The notes: a model not told the origin generated them from the letters alone. Shown: positions 36,345 to 46,612, counted from the stretch's first letter. The stretch: DNA of 64,000 bases from Methylotenera sp. (GCA_002928535.1 PERG01000005.1:1-64000); one strand, 5' to 3'. Made by a program: numbers and translations.

Positions 36345-36788
36345 ATGAAACAAACACAAAAAGGTTTTACATTAATTGAGCTGATGATTGTTGTTGCAAT
36401 TATCGGCATCTTGGCTGCTATCGCAATTCCACAATATGGTAACTACATCTCACGTTCACGTGCAGCGGGTGCAGCAGCAGAAATCGCTTCAGTACGAACA
36501 GGTGTTGCGCTTTGCTATCAGGAAACTGGTACATTCACAGGTTGTACTGCCGGTGCACAAGGCGTTCCAAATCTTGTAACAACTAAAAACATTCTGGCAG
36601 GTGGTACAGTTGTAGATGGTGTAATTACCGTAAGTACTGGTGCTACAACATCTAATGGAACTGCATTAACTATTGTCGATACACCAAGCTTTACTGCTGG
36701 CAATGCCACCATGACTTGGTTAAACAGCGGGACATCTTGCGATGCAACCAGAGGCTTCAAACCTGGCGCTGGTGATTGTGCACCATAA
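36345..36788 (+). CDS. pilA: type IV major pilin
   Basis: Class IVa prepilin of 147 residues. The leader MKQTQKG is cleaved before Phe, giving the N-methylated [20 protein letters not shown] with Glu5. Two cysteine pairs are present: one in [13 protein letters not shown], the other ([15 protein letters not shown]) framing the C-terminal D-region. The globular domain is short and rich in Ala/Gly/Thr. It is expressed from the RpoN promoter above and ends before a terminator; tfpZ follows. Confidence 0.96.
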   Translation: MKQTQKGFTLIELMIVVAIIGILAAIAIPQYGNYISRSRAAGAAAEIASVRTGVALCYQETGTFTGCTAGAQGVPNLVTTKNILAGGTVVDGVITVSTGATTSNGTALTIVDTPSFTAGNATMTWLNSGTSCDATRGFKPGAGDCAP

Positions 36789-36842
36789 TATTGAATAGGG
36801 CGTGGTTTTTATCACAATCACTTCTCTTTAATCAATGACTAG

Positions 36843-36874
36843 CAAAAATCTCCTGCATGTAGGAGATTTTTGTT
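36843..36874 (+). terminator. terminator between pilA and tfpZ
   Basis: CAAAAATCTCCT and AGGAGATTTTTG form a 12-bp stem with loop GCATGT, followed by TT. Partial read-through would make tfpZ expression lower than, but linked to, pilA. Confidence 0.85.
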
Positions 36875-36903
36875 ATTTAAGTCTTAAGTAATTAACAAAA
36901 AAA

Positions 36904-37626
36904 TTGAATAGACTCAAAGCATCTGGGATACATTTTGTGATTAGCGTGATGGTTGTCAGTTTATTACTGGCCATCATGTTTCTGTTATGGTACCCAAACA
37001 GCTACTTCAAGCTAATGGGTGGGGGGAAGTTAATCGCGTTGATTGCTGGAATAGATGTTTTTTTAGGTCCATTGTTAACGCTCATTATTTTTAACACGCA
37101 AAAAAAATCCCTTAAATTTGATTTACTTTGCATTGCAATCATTCAAATACTCGCGATGTCATACGGTCTCTATGTCATGTTTGAAGCACGTCCCGTGTTT
37201 ACTGTTTTCAACAAAGATCATTTTCATGTGGTTTCTGTAGTAGATGTTCACCCCCAAGAGTTAGCTAAAGGCAAAAAAGACAAATGGCGAACTCTCTCTC
37301 TTACTGGGCCAGTCCTTGCGGCAATTGGAACCCCCGATAAAAATGACAAAGTAGAAACTGCATTTGCGATGGTAGAAGCTGCGCATGCATACCGTTACCC
37401 TAGATTGTATGACGAGTACGAGGCACATAAGTCAGAAGTCATCAATGTAGCTAGACCTCTTAAGGATTTAGTTAAAGATGATAAAAATTCAGCTATAAAT
37501 GACTTTTTACAAGATCAAAACCGCCCAATTTCGGATTTTGCATATTTACCAATTAAATCAGAGGTTTCAGAGATGTCAGCCGTTATTGATGTAACAACAG
37601 GTGACCTCATTAAAATAATTGGATAA
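36904..37626 (+). CDS. tfpZ: TfpX/TfpZ-family type IV pilin accessory protein
   Basis: A 240-residue inner-membrane protein. It starts MNRLKASGIHFVISVMV, has about four helices (about 9-30, 40-62, 70-90) and then a soluble C-terminal region from about residue 100. The KASGIH start, FLGPLLTLIIFN and YG-LYVMFEARPVF match TfpX/TfpZ proteins that are encoded next to, and needed for surface assembly of, certain pilin alleles. The initiator is TTG with no Shine-Dalgarno visible, so translation is probably weak. The upstream terminator also limits expression relative to pilA. Confidence 0.85.
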   Translation: MNRLKASGIHFVISVMVVSLLLAIMFLLWYPNSYFKLMGGGKLIALIAGIDVFLGPLLTLIIFNTQKKSLKFDLLCIAIIQILAMSYGLYVMFEARPVFTVFNKDHFHVVSVVDVHPQELAKGKKDKWRTLSLTGPVLAAIGTPDKNDKVETAFAMVEAAHAYRYPRLYDEYEAHKSEVINVARPLKDLVKDDKNSAINDFLQDQNRPISDFAYLPIKSEVSEMSAVIDVTTGDLIKIIG

Positions 37627-37638
37627 TAAAAGTCTGAC

Positions 37639-38721
37639 TTACATTTTAGTTTGCCTAGTTCCTCCGGCCAATACAACCGCTTTCAATCCACTCTGAGCCA
37701 ATACAAATGCGGCCGCTAAACTACGGCGCCCTGTTTGGCAATACAAAATATATTCCTTGCTGTTATCCAGCGTGTCTACCAGTTGTCGAATTTCGTTAAG
37801 TGGGAAATTAACTGCGCCTTCAATATGGTCGTACTTATATTCTGAGGGTAACCGTGTATCTGCCCATACTGCGCCAGATGCAACCTTGGCCTGCGCCTCA
37901 TCCATGCTAATTTGATTAATTAAGGGCGCTTTTAGCAACTCCACGAAATCTTTTTTATTTAATCGTAATAATTCACCATCTGTTTTCATCGTAATGGTCG
38001 CGTTACGTTTATTGTCGGAAACTAGGGCTTCTTCACCAAAAGAACTACCTTCTTTCAGCGTGGCCAATAATACCGGGGGCTGGCTCGTATCAATCACACG
38101 TGTGACCTCGGCAATACCCTTCTCGATCAGATAATAATAATCGCCTTCACCGCCTTGCTGCATCATCACTTGTCCAGCAGTTACAGTTATCTTGTCCATA
38201 CGTTTGAACATGGCTTCTACATTGGCAGGTGGCAGACGGCTAAATACGCCGCTTTGTAAATTGAATGCACTGAATACACCCGTGTCATTCATCCAGTCGC
38301 CAGCGCTTCGCTGAACATCTACTTTTTTAATGGCTTTTTCATTATTTTTAATCCCCGCTTCATCCCCGGATAACTGGTCCCAGGTCATCATGATGTCGAG
38401 TAGATCCATGTCGACACGCATGATATCCACTTCAGTTAATGCGATGGAATCCTGTAATTTATTATAATGATTAACAGGGTGTCTGGCTGCGTCTGTACCA
38501 CCTCTTAAAATCGCTTTTCTTTCATCACTAAACCGCAAACCCAAATCGCCTTTTACCAGATATAACGCTTGCGCAGCTTTGCTTACATTCATCCTGAGTG
38601 GATCAATATCTTTATTCACTTTTTCAATGAAGCATAATTCTGCAAGCTCTTGCTTTCGCCCCTCCGATAAGCTCGCGATGGGTTCAAATTGCTCTAAAAG
38701 GGATTTGTCAGTAATAGCCAT
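37639..38721 (-). CDS. cyclic nucleotide-binding and rhodanese domain protein
   Basis: A 360-residue cytoplasmic protein. A degenerate cNMP-like domain occupies about 10-110. A canonical cyclic nucleotide-binding domain (about 150-265) carries the phosphate-binding cassette FGEEALVSDNKRNATITM with the conserved Glu and Arg. A rhodanese domain (about 270-357) carries the active-site loop YCQTGRRS with its catalytic Cys. No DNA-binding helix-turn-helix follows, so it is not a CRP-type regulator; it may be a cAMP-gated sulfurtransferase or redox sensor. It is last in the cyclase-phosphodiesterase-receptor unit. Confidence 0.9.
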   Translation of the reverse strand: MAITDKSLLEQFEPIASLSEGRKQELAELCFIEKVNKDIDPLRMNVSKAAQALYLVKGDLGLRFSDERKAILRGGTDAARHPVNHYNKLQDSIALTEVDIMRVDMDLLDIMMTWDQLSGDEAGIKNNEKAIKKVDVQRSAGDWMNDTGVFSAFNLQSGVFSRLPPANVEAMFKRMDKITVTAGQVMMQQGGEGDYYYLIEKGIAEVTRVIDTSQPPVLLATLKEGSSFGEEALVSDNKRNATITMKTDGELLRLNKKDFVELLKAPLINQISMDEAQAKVASGAVWADTRLPSEYKYDHIEGAVNFPLNEIRQLVDTLDNSKEYILYCQTGRRSLAAAFVLAQSGLKAVVLAGGTRQTKM

Positions 38722-38743
38722 AAATGGAAATAATGTGGATCAG

Positions 38744-39523
38744 TTAAATATTAAAAATTTGTTGATGATTCAATGCTTGAATTTTTAGTGAAAGCTTACT
38801 ATCGGCAATCTCCTGCATAATCATCTCGCCTTCACCTGGCTTAAGATGCGTGATATAAACGGCGACCGGTTGTTTAAATCGATTGGCATCTAATTTACCT
38901 AGCTCATTAATCAGCATAGAAGGACAAAGGTGTTTGGAGAGCTTTGCAAGCTCCAGCTCGCCGTTACTAAAAGCCGTTTCAATAATCAGATATTTTAAAT
39001 TGGCAATCTGGTTCACTTTATCCCATAGCGCATCGCACTCTGTCGTGTCGCCAGTAAATACCAAGCTATTTAGACCGCTATCAATCTGATAGCCAACTGC
39101 TGGCACTACGTGATTAGCAGGTACCGCCGTAAAGTGACGTCCGTTTAATGTCACTGTCTCGCCTAGGTCAATTTCGTGATAACGTAAAAATGGATTGATT
39201 TCGTCAGGAATTTTATTGAAATCCGGCCATACTTTCCAATTAAAAATATGGGTGCGCAATGTGGCTAAAGTCTCTTTATTGGCATGTACGGTAATAGGCT
39301 CTGTGCGAAAACCCATCACGGTATCTAGCAATAATGGAATTGAAGCAATATGGTCCAAATGTGAATGGGTGACAAAGATATGATCAATGGAAAGCAATTG
39401 CGCCATCGACAAGTCGCCTACCCCGGTACCTGCATCAACCAGAATATCGTGATCAATCAGCATTGAGGTCGTACGTAACTCACCGCCTATACCACCACTG
39501 CATCCTAATATTTTAATTTGCAT
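38744..39523 (-). CDS. metallo-beta-lactamase-fold 3',5'-cyclic-nucleotide phosphodiesterase
   Basis: A protein of about 259 residues of the metallo-beta-lactamase superfamily. The zinc motif is VTHSHLDHIASIPLLLD, with further ligands in VPANHVVPAVGYQ, FTGDTTECDALW and the late YITHLKPGEG. The HSHLDH motif and following segment resemble class II cAMP phosphodiesterases (PDE1/CpdP type). Together with the adjacent adenylate cyclase this supports cAMP hydrolysis. ATG 39523 is chosen, 1 bp after the cyclase stop; a longer reading frame to 39619 lies inside the cyclase gene. Confidence 0.85.
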   Translation of the reverse strand: MQIKILGCSGGIGGELRTTSMLIDHDILVDAGTGVGDLSMAQLLSIDHIFVTHSHLDHIASIPLLLDTVMGFRTEPITVHANKETLATLRTHIFNWKVWPDFNKIPDEINPFLRYHEIDLGETVTLNGRHFTAVPANHVVPAVGYQIDSGLNSLVFTGDTTECDALWDKVNQIANLKYLIIETAFSNGELELAKLSKHLCPSMLINELGKLDANRFKQPVAVYITHLKPGEGEMIMQEIADSKLSLKIQALNHQQIFNI

Positions 39524-39524
39524 G

Positions 39525-41759
39525 TTATTTGGTTTCGTAATTGAACACGCCATCCCATTGATCCCCGGGCGGGTGCTGTCTGAAATAAGCAATCCGCATG
39601 ATGTACATTTCGTACACATAGCGCTGTGGTTCTAATTTTTGCAAATTGAGTAATTGCATCTCAGCTAAATCCCAATTCTGGTTACGGTAAAGTTTAAGAG
39701 CTTCTTTATACAACTTCAAAGCATCTTTAGCTGGTTTATCCAAATCCGGCTCATGGCAAATCGGCTCATAAATACTCACCGGCTCAGCCTTACCTTTAAC
39801 GCGCACTACATCCAACTCACGGTACACAAAGTCAGGCACCAGGTTTTTGGTGAACTCACTTACAATAATATTCACTCCGTAATTTTTAGTCAGGCTTTCC
39901 AGGCGAGACCCTAAATTAACGGCATCACCCATGACGGTGTAAGCCATACGGAACTCGGAACCCATATTGCCCACGGTCATCAAACCAGAATTCAAACCAA
40001 CTCCAATATTAATGGGTGGCCAGCCCTTAGCAGCAAACTCCTGCTGCAGTTTACCCAATGCGGCAATCATGTCCATCGCCGCTTGAAGTGCATGCTTGGC
40101 ATGGTCAGGATCAGCCAGTGGCGCGCCCCAAAATGCCATAATGGCATCGCCCATATATTTATCAATGGTACCGCGACTATGATGAATCACATGCGTCATT
40201 GGCGTTAAGAATTCATTCATCAGCTTAGTGAGTTGTTTGGGATCCAACCCTTCTGAGATTGTGGTAAACCCACGCACATCTGAGAACAACACCGTCATCT
40301 CGCGACTTTCACCCTCCAAACTGAACGCCTGGGGATTTTTTGACATTTCATCCACTAATTCAGGTGGCACGTATTGGCCAAAAAGCCCTGCAAGTTGTCG
40401 TTTACCGCGAGACTCTACAAAGAATCCATAGGACATATTCACCAGATAGATTAAACCGATCAAGACTAGCAAGGAAGCAATCGGTAACACTAAGTTAGCG
40501 TATTGCCAGATCGCCAGGTTAAAACCAATTACTACAGAAGTGGTAATGAGCGCACAAATAGTCGCCCAGCCTGGGCTTAATATGGGCAACAAAATTGCCA
40601 GCAGCAACCCTAGCACTAGCAACAATAAGAACTCAGCACCTAACGTATATGCAGGCTGCTCTTTGATGTTGTTGTCGAGAATACCGGCAATCATATTGGC
40701 ATGAATTTCCACTCCGGCATAAATATTCTGCACAGGTGTAGCGCGCAAATCCATGAGGCCAGCAGCCGTCGTGCCAACTAACACAATTTTGTTATGTAGC
40801 AAATCAGGATTGACTTTTTTAGTTAACACATCGGTAGCAGACACATAGGTAAAGCTGCCTTGTGGTCCGCGATATGGGATAAGTGTTGAAACATTCCCAT
40901 CCACAGGGATGCGTTTATTGCCAATCTTTAACCATTCGAGACCCGCATACTTTTGATTAACGCCCAGCCCTTCTGCATAGCCTGCCAACATTTTAGGGGC
41001 ACCTATCGCCGCACGTGCTACAGCAACAGCAAGTGCTTCGTACATCTGGTCTTGGTATTTAATCAACATGGGGATGCGGCGTGAAATCCCATCTTGATCC
41101 GGATCTGGATTGAAGTGTCCGGCGGACTGCGCATTATTTTGCAGCACCTCCAGATTTGCTCCGTAACCGGTAGCTTCGATAAAGTTGATATTCTTGCCTT
41201 TAAAACTGCCGCCTATAAATGATGGCAGCGGCAAACTACCACTAGTGCTGGATTGCGTATCGCGCAGGAAAAAATAACCGAGCACGACATTGCGATCTCT
41301 CAGGCTGAGGGCAAATATCTGATCGTAATCCAGTTGAGGCCGTAATGATTCTATTGCTAAATTAAATGCATTGTTGAAAGGTAAATATTTGGTCTTGATA
41401 TCTTCCAAATTCTTAAGTCCGGAGCTTTCATCTTTTTCCGCAAATACTACGTCAAAGCCCAGTACCCGCACCTGATACTCATCGAACAGTTTATCGACCA
41501 GATCTGCCAGTTTATTACGGCTCCATGGCCACCGACCCTGCTCCCTTAGACTTTTTTCATCAATATCGATAATGACAATGCGCTCATCCACCCCGCCAGG
41601 CATTAGCATGTTTAAACGCACATCATAGGCAAAATTTTCGAGGCGATGGAGCGCTGGCAATGACAACACGCCACTTGTATTAAGTAACATGAGAACAATG
41701 ATCGCGATGCTTAATGCGAATCGCATACCATGACGGGAAAGGAGTTCCAATATATTCAT
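39525..41759 (-). CDS. CHASE2-domain class III adenylate cyclase
   Basis: A 744-residue membrane cyclase: an N-terminal helix (about 13-33), a large periplasmic CHASE2 sensor (about 40-365, with RIVIIDIDEKSLREQGRWPW), three helices (about 375-460), then a class III catalytic domain (about 490-670). Metal-binding Asp residues are in VLFSDVRGFT and KYMGDAIMAFW. Substrate-determining Lys (IDKYMGD) and Thr (AYTVMGDAVNLG) fit class IIIb adenylate, not guanylate, cyclases. A TPR-like tail follows (about 690-740). It is first in a three-gene minus-strand cAMP unit. Confidence 0.93.
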   Translation of the reverse strand: MNILELLSRHGMRFALSIAIIVLMLLNTSGVLSLPALHRLENFAYDVRLNMLMPGGVDERIVIIDIDEKSLREQGRWPWSRNKLADLVDKLFDEYQVRVLGFDVVFAEKDESSGLKNLEDIKTKYLPFNNAFNLAIESLRPQLDYDQIFALSLRDRNVVLGYFFLRDTQSSTSGSLPLPSFIGGSFKGKNINFIEATGYGANLEVLQNNAQSAGHFNPDPDQDGISRRIPMLIKYQDQMYEALAVAVARAAIGAPKMLAGYAEGLGVNQKYAGLEWLKIGNKRIPVDGNVSTLIPYRGPQGSFTYVSATDVLTKKVNPDLLHNKIVLVGTTAAGLMDLRATPVQNIYAGVEIHANMIAGILDNNIKEQPAYTLGAEFLLLLVLGLLLAILLPILSPGWATICALITTSVVIGFNLAIWQYANLVLPIASLLVLIGLIYLVNMSYGFFVESRGKRQLAGLFGQYVPPELVDEMSKNPQAFSLEGESREMTVLFSDVRGFTTISEGLDPKQLTKLMNEFLTPMTHVIHHSRGTIDKYMGDAIMAFWGAPLADPDHAKHALQAAMDMIAALGKLQQEFAAKGWPPINIGVGLNSGLMTVGNMGSEFRMAYTVMGDAVNLGSRLESLTKNYGVNIIVSEFTKNLVPDFVYRELDVVRVKGKAEPVSIYEPICHEPDLDKPAKDALKLYKEALKLYRNQNWDLAEMQLLNLQKLEPQRYVYEMYIMRIAYFRQHPPGDQWDGVFNYETK

Positions 41760-41940
41760 GCTAGGTTCATAGAGACTATTAATTATTGATATATTATTTT
41801 TCTGACTGTCTTTTTACAATGCTATGATTAAGCAGTTTTTACGAGCATATCGTATATTAATTATTTTTCATAGTCTGTTGTTTTAAAAGTGTTTTTTTAA
41901 TTTTTAAGAATCAGCTAATTCTATAGTAGCCCAACTCATT

Positions 41941-42618
41941 ATGATTTATCAGCCACCACTCATACTTAGCTACAACAATCCTTTATCTCAAATGAGCAAT
42001 ATCAATGCCAGCGTCATTTGGCTCCATGGATTGGGTGCAGATGGGTATGACTTTGAACCCATCGTTGCTCAGCTGCAATTGCCAAATGTTCGTTTCATTT
42101 TGCCGCATGCGCCCGTCATGCCGGTAACAATCAATAATGGTTATACCATGCCAGCATGGTATAACTTATATGGATTAACGGCTGGCAGCCCCGAAGATGA
42201 GGCAGGCATTCAGGCAAGTCAACATTACGTTAATACCTTGATTCAGAAAGAAATTGATAGTGGAATTCCGGCACATAAAATTGTAATTGCAGGCTTTTCG
42301 CAAGGGGGCGCTATGGCCTTATATACGGCATTACGCTATCCAAAACCCTTAGCAGGCATCCTGGCTTTATCCACTTATCTCCCTTTGAAAACACGCTTAG
42401 CTAATGAACTCAACCCCGCTAATCAGACAACCCCTATCTTCATGGCCCATGGCATTTATGATGAAGTGATCAGCTTGGCAACTAGCCAGGCGTCACGGGA
42501 TTTATTACAAAGTAGACAAATTTCCGTCACCTGGCAGGAATACAACATGGCACATTCTGTATGTAATGAAGAGATTGCCGATATTCGGGCTTTTTTGCAG
42601 CAGGTTTTGGTAGAATAA
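41941..42618 (+). CDS. carboxylesterase/phospholipase-family alpha/beta hydrolase
   Basis: A 225-residue cytoplasmic serine esterase of the phospholipase/carboxylesterase (EstB/YpfH, acyl-protein thioesterase-like) family. It has VIWLHGLGADGYDFEP with the oxyanion HG, the nucleophile elbow GFSQGGAMALYTAL, catalytic Asp in AHGIYDEVI, and His near MAHSVCNEEI. The 181-bp AT-rich upstream gap is shared with the divergent cyclase gene; I find no confident promoter in it. Confidence 0.92.
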   Translation: MIYQPPLILSYNNPLSQMSNINASVIWLHGLGADGYDFEPIVAQLQLPNVRFILPHAPVMPVTINNGYTMPAWYNLYGLTAGSPEDEAGIQASQHYVNTLIQKEIDSGIPAHKIVIAGFSQGGAMALYTALRYPKPLAGILALSTYLPLKTRLANELNPANQTTPIFMAHGIYDEVISLATSQASRDLLQSRQISVTWQEYNMAHSVCNEEIADIRAFLQQVLVE

Positions 42619-42643
42619 CAACTTATCTAACACCGCTATCCCT

Positions 42644-42892
42644 ATGTCAGTTTCCAATACCCCTATTAACCAGGAATCCCCGTTAAATTTTGAGCAGGCT
42701 TATGCCGAACTTGAAAATATCGTCGCGCAAATGGAGGCGGAACAATTGCCCTTGGAAGCCGCTTTAACAGCTTATAAACGCGGTAGTTTTTTACTCAAAT
42801 ATTGCCAAAATGCGCTTGCAGAAGTTGAACAGCAAGTACAAATATTGAATGAACGCAATCAGTTAATGCCTTTTGATAACGAAAATGACTAG
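42644..42892 (+). CDS. xseB: exodeoxyribonuclease VII small subunit
   Basis: An 82-residue helical protein with the XseB signature NFEQAYAELENIVAQMEAEQ and a LEAALTAYKRGSFLLKYCQ middle. Several copies coat XseA to form ExoVII. It stands at the head of xseB-ispA-dxs, a conserved order, and overlaps ispA. Confidence 0.95.
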   Translation: MSVSNTPINQESPLNFEQAYAELENIVAQMEAEQLPLEAALTAYKRGSFLLKYCQNALAEVEQQVQILNERNQLMPFDNEND

Positions 42893-43808
42893 TGCTGTGA
42901 TGCGTCATACCGATATGGCAGAAACTGAACACCAAAACTTTCTAGCTTGGACCAGCATTAAGCAAACCCAAGTTGAACAGGTGCTTAATCAGCTTTTGCC
43001 CAGTGAGCAACTCACCCCGCACACATTGCATAGCGCTATGCGATATAGCGCTTTAGGTGGCGGCAAGCGAGTACGCGCACTGCTTTGCTATGCAGCGGCA
43101 GAGCTTTGCAATACAGCGCTTGCCACTGCAAATGCGGCTGCGGCTGCCGTGGAATTGATACATGCCTATTCACTGGTCCATGATGATATGCCTTGCATGG
43201 ATGATGATGATTTGCGCCGGGGCAAGCCAAGCTGCCATAAACAATATGACGAAGCGACTGCTTTGCTTGTAGGCGACAGCCTGCAAACGCTGGCATTCGA
43301 AATATTGTCACAGCCAGGATTATCAAACTCTGGCACTCAGATTAACATGGTTAATATCCTAGCTAAAGCCAGCGGCACATCCGGCATGGCAGGCGGTCAG
43401 GCAATTGATTTAAGTGCCGTGGGTAAGGCGCTGGACCAGAGTGAACTAGAGTATATGCATCGCTTAAAAACCGGCGCATTGATCAAGGCGGCGGTGCTAC
43501 TTGGCGCTATCGGCGGTTCGGATGCTCACATTGCAGCAGTAAGCCAATATGCCGAGCGCATGGGCCTTGCCTTCCAGGTAGTAGATGACATTTTGGACGT
43601 TGAAGCAGACTCTACCACCTTAGGTAAAACAGCGGGTAAAGATGCTGAAAACAATAAACCCACTTATGTTTCTATCCTTGGCTTAACTGCTGCTAAACAG
43701 CATGCCCAACAACTTTATCAGGAAGCCCTGGTTGCATTGTCTCCTTTTGGCGATCAGGCCAAGCATCTTCGCTTGCTCGCGGATTTCATTATGCAACGTA
43801 GTTTTTAG
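42885..43808 (+). CDS. ispA: farnesyl diphosphate synthase
   Basis: Condenses IPP with DMAPP/GPP to farnesyl diphosphate for undecaprenyl, ubiquinone and other isoprenoids. The roughly 308-residue protein has [14 protein letters not shown], the first Asp-rich motif [16 protein letters not shown] and the second [12 protein letters not shown] 42885 overlaps xseB by 8 bp; ATG 42900 or 42915 also fit the family start ([16 protein letters not shown] begins at about residue 18). dxs follows 11 bp after the stop. Confidence 0.96.
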   Translation: MTSAVMRHTDMAETEHQNFLAWTSIKQTQVEQVLNQLLPSEQLTPHTLHSAMRYSALGGGKRVRALLCYAAAELCNTALATANAAAAAVELIHAYSLVHDDMPCMDDDDLRRGKPSCHKQYDEATALLVGDSLQTLAFEILSQPGLSNSGTQINMVNILAKASGTSGMAGGQAIDLSAVGKALDQSELEYMHRLKTGALIKAAVLLGAIGGSDAHIAAVSQYAERMGLAFQVVDDILDVEADSTTLGKTAGKDAENNKPTYVSILGLTAAKQHAQQLYQEALVALSPFGDQAKHLRLLADFIMQRSF

Positions 43809-43819
43809 TAGCTGATTTT

Positions 43820-45697
43820 ATGACGCCATTACTCGATACCATTACCACGCCTTCGCAATTACGCCTCCTAGACCGGAAACAATTACAGCAACTTGCACAG
43901 GAGTTGCGGTTTTTCCTGATTGATAGCGTGTCTAGAACAGGTGGACATCTTGCCTCAAATTTAGGTGTAGTCGAACTAACAATTGCTTTGCATTATGTAT
44001 TCAATACCCCGGATGACAGGTTGGTGTGGGATGTGGGTCATCAGACTTACCCGCATAAGATTCTCACAGGCCGTCGCCAGCACATGGAAAATCTGCGCAA
44101 ACCACAAGGCATCGCCGGATTTCCGCGTCGTAGCGAAAGTGAATACGATACCTTCGGTACCGGCCACTCCAGCACATCGATTTCAGCGGCTTTAGGCATG
44201 GCGGTTGCTGCAAAAAAAGCGGGCTTGGAACGAAGAGCGGTTGCTATTATTGGGGATGGCGCTATGACCGCTGGCATGGCATTTGAGGCGCTGAACAACG
44301 CTGGAGATATGGATGCCAATATGCTGGTGGTGCTTAACGACAACGACATGAGTATTTCCAACAACGTAGGTGCGCTCAATAACTATCTGGCAAAACTACT
44401 TTCCAGCCGCTTTTACGGCACAGTTCGTACATCAGGCAAGAAGGTATTGGCAGCAGTGCCACCCGTGATGGAGTTTGCAAAGCGCGCGGAAGAGCACGTC
44501 AAAGGCATGGTGATGCCAGGTACCTTATTTGAAGAGTTTGGTTTCAACTATATCGGTCCGATTGATGGCCACGATATTGACGCGCTGATTGATACGCTTA
44601 CTAATATCAAAAAACTGAACGGCCCGCAGTTCCTGCATATTGTTACGCAAAAAGGCAAAGGTTTCGAGCCGGCCGAAGACAACCCAAACAAATTCCATGG
44701 CGTGGGTAAATTCGACCCATGTAACGGCGATGCAATTGCTGGCAACAGCAAAAAATCTTATACCCAAGTCTTTGGCGATTGGTTGGTTGACATGGCCAAA
44801 CTGGATGAGCGCCTGATTGGCATCACCCCAGCTATGTGTGACGGCTCTGGATTGAATGCTTTTGCTGAAGCATTCCCTGATCGCTATTTTGATGTAGGTA
44901 TTGCCGAACAGCATGCGCTGACTTTTGCCGCCGGCATGGCATGTGATGGCCTAAAACCAGTGGTGGCTATTTACAGCACATTCCTACAGCGCGCATACGA
45001 TCAACTAATTCATGACATTGCTTTGCAAAACCTGCCCGTGCTTCTGGCCATTGACCGCGCCGGACTGGTAGGCGCCGATGGTCCTACGCATGCCGGTAGT
45101 TTTGATTTAAGTTACTTGAGGTGCATTCCTAACATTGTCATCATGGCGCCTAGTGATGAGAACGAGTGTCGTCAAATGCTCTATACCGGTTACCAATATA
45201 ACGGCGTAGCGGCTGTGCGTTATCCACGCGGCAGCGGTACCGGGGCTGTGATTGAAACAGAGATGCAAATCATTCCATTAGGCACCGCTGAGATCAAACG
45301 CCATAGCAGCCAAACCCAGCAAAAAATCGCGATACTGAGTTTTGGCAGCATGCTGGCAGCCTGCTTACAAGCGGGTAACGTCTTAGATGCGACCGTGGTG
45401 AATATGCGCTTTGTAAAACCAATTGACCGTGCCCTGCTTGAAAAACTAATAAATGACCACATATTGATCGTAACTGTGGAAGAAAACTGTGTAATGGGCG
45501 GTGCTGGCAGTGCTGTGATGGAGACCCTGCAAAATATTCAGCACACTTCGCCCACGACCAATAACTTATCAGTACAAACCTTGAGTTTAGGGCTACCGGA
45601 TCAGTTCATAGAGCATGGTGTACATGAAACGATGCTTAGTGAGTGTGGTCTAGATGCTGAAGGCATCATCGCATCAATCCGTAAAATTATTAATTAA
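43820..45697 (+). CDS. dxs: 1-deoxy-D-xylulose-5-phosphate synthase
   Basis: First enzyme of the MEP isoprenoid pathway, ThDP-dependent. The 625 residues contain [21 protein letters not shown], the Mg/ThDP motif [17 protein letters not shown] to LNDNDMSIS, and the transketolase-like middle domain with [17 protein letters not shown] and [14 protein letters not shown]. It completes the xseB-ispA-dxs group, supplying substrate for IspA. Confidence 0.98.
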   Translation: MTPLLDTITTPSQLRLLDRKQLQQLAQELRFFLIDSVSRTGGHLASNLGVVELTIALHYVFNTPDDRLVWDVGHQTYPHKILTGRRQHMENLRKPQGIAGFPRRSESEYDTFGTGHSSTSISAALGMAVAAKKAGLERRAVAIIGDGAMTAGMAFEALNNAGDMDANMLVVLNDNDMSISNNVGALNNYLAKLLSSRFYGTVRTSGKKVLAAVPPVMEFAKRAEEHVKGMVMPGTLFEEFGFNYIGPIDGHDIDALIDTLTNIKKLNGPQFLHIVTQKGKGFEPAEDNPNKFHGVGKFDPCNGDAIAGNSKKSYTQVFGDWLVDMAKLDERLIGITPAMCDGSGLNAFAEAFPDRYFDVGIAEQHALTFAAGMACDGLKPVVAIYSTFLQRAYDQLIHDIALQNLPVLLAIDRAGLVGADGPTHAGSFDLSYLRCIPNIVIMAPSDENECRQMLYTGYQYNGVAAVRYPRGSGTGAVIETEMQIIPLGTAEIKRHSSQTQQKIAILSFGSMLAACLQAGNVLDATVVNMRFVKPIDRALLEKLINDHILIVTVEENCVMGGAGSAVMETLQNIQHTSPTTNNLSVQTLSLGLPDQFIEHGVHETMLSECGLDAEGIIASIRKIIN

Positions 45698-45759
45698 CTT
45701 AATAAAAACATTTAATTAGCCAGCATTTTAGCGTGGCGTTATACTATTTTCATTATATT

Positions 45760-45779
45760 AGGCCACTTTCGACTGGCCT
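45760..45779 (+). repeat. small hairpin upstream of folE2
   Basis: AGGCCA and TGGCCT form a 6-bp stem with an 8-nt loop in the dxs-folE2 gap, 16 bp before the folE2 ATG. It could influence folE2 initiation. No Zur-like palindrome is evident despite the frequent Zur control of folE2. Confidence 0.3.
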
Positions 45780-45794
45780 CAAGATTGGACTCAC

Positions 45795-46604
45795 ATGAAC
45801 CAGCCCTCAATTCCTACAACCCCGATCGAGGACGTGCAAAACACGGTGGATACGCGCCGTCTTGCCATTGATAAGGTTGGCATTAAAGCAATCCGTCACC
45901 CGGTCATTGTGAAAGATAAAGCGGGCGGCGAGCAGCATACGGTAGCAACTTTCAATATGTATGTGCATCTGCCCCAACAATTCAAAGGTACGCATATGTC
46001 GCGTTTTGTTGAGATTCTCAACATGAACGAACACGCGATTTCTGTGGAATCTTTTGAAACGATCCTGCATGAAATGGTAAAACGCCTCGAAGCTGAGTCC
46101 GGCCATATCGAGATGACATTCCCCTACTTTGTGAATAAGGCGGCGCCGATCTCTGGTGTGAAAAGCTTGCTGGATTACGAAGTGACTTTCATTGGCGAAA
46201 TTCACCAGGACCGTATCGACATCACGGTAAAAGTGCTGGTGCCGGTCACGAGCTTATGCCCTTGCAGCAAGAAAATTTCTAACTACGGCGCCCACAATCA
46301 ACGCTCGCACGTCACTGTCACGGCACTGATTAACGACTTTATCTGGATCGAAGATATTATTGATCTGGTTGAAGAACAGGCTTCCTGCCAACTCTACGGC
46401 TTGTTAAAACGTCCTGACGAGAAGTTTGTTACTGAGCGCGCCTATGATAACCCAAAATTTGTTGAAGACATGGTACGCGATGTTGCTGCACAGTTGAATG
46501 CAGAAAAACGCATCGTGGCCTACACGGTGGAAAGTGAAAATTTTGAGTCCATCCATAACCATTCGGCTTATGCCTTGATTGAAAATGACAAGCGCGCACA
46601 ATAA
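45795..46604 (+). CDS. folE2: GTP cyclohydrolase FolE2 (type IB)
   Basis: Metal-flexible enzyme converting GTP to dihydroneopterin triphosphate for folate synthesis. The 269-residue length and the motif [18 protein letters not shown] (about 157-174), containing the catalytic Cys, identify FolE2 rather than FolE. It is the last gene before a terminator and lies 97 bp after dxs. Confidence 0.96.
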   Translation: MNQPSIPTTPIEDVQNTVDTRRLAIDKVGIKAIRHPVIVKDKAGGEQHTVATFNMYVHLPQQFKGTHMSRFVEILNMNEHAISVESFETILHEMVKRLEAESGHIEMTFPYFVNKAAPISGVKSLLDYEVTFIGEIHQDRIDITVKVLVPVTSLCPCSKKISNYGAHNQRSHVTVTALINDFIWIEDIIDLVEEQASCQLYGLLKRPDEKFVTERAYDNPKFVEDMVRDVAAQLNAEKRIVAYTVESENFESIHNHSAYALIENDKRAQ

Positions 46605-46612
46605 TCAGCCAT

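Noticed and set aside
45698..45794. Zur-binding site before folE2
   Set aside because: folE2 is often Zur-regulated, but the AT-rich stretch here is not a recognisable Zur palindrome.
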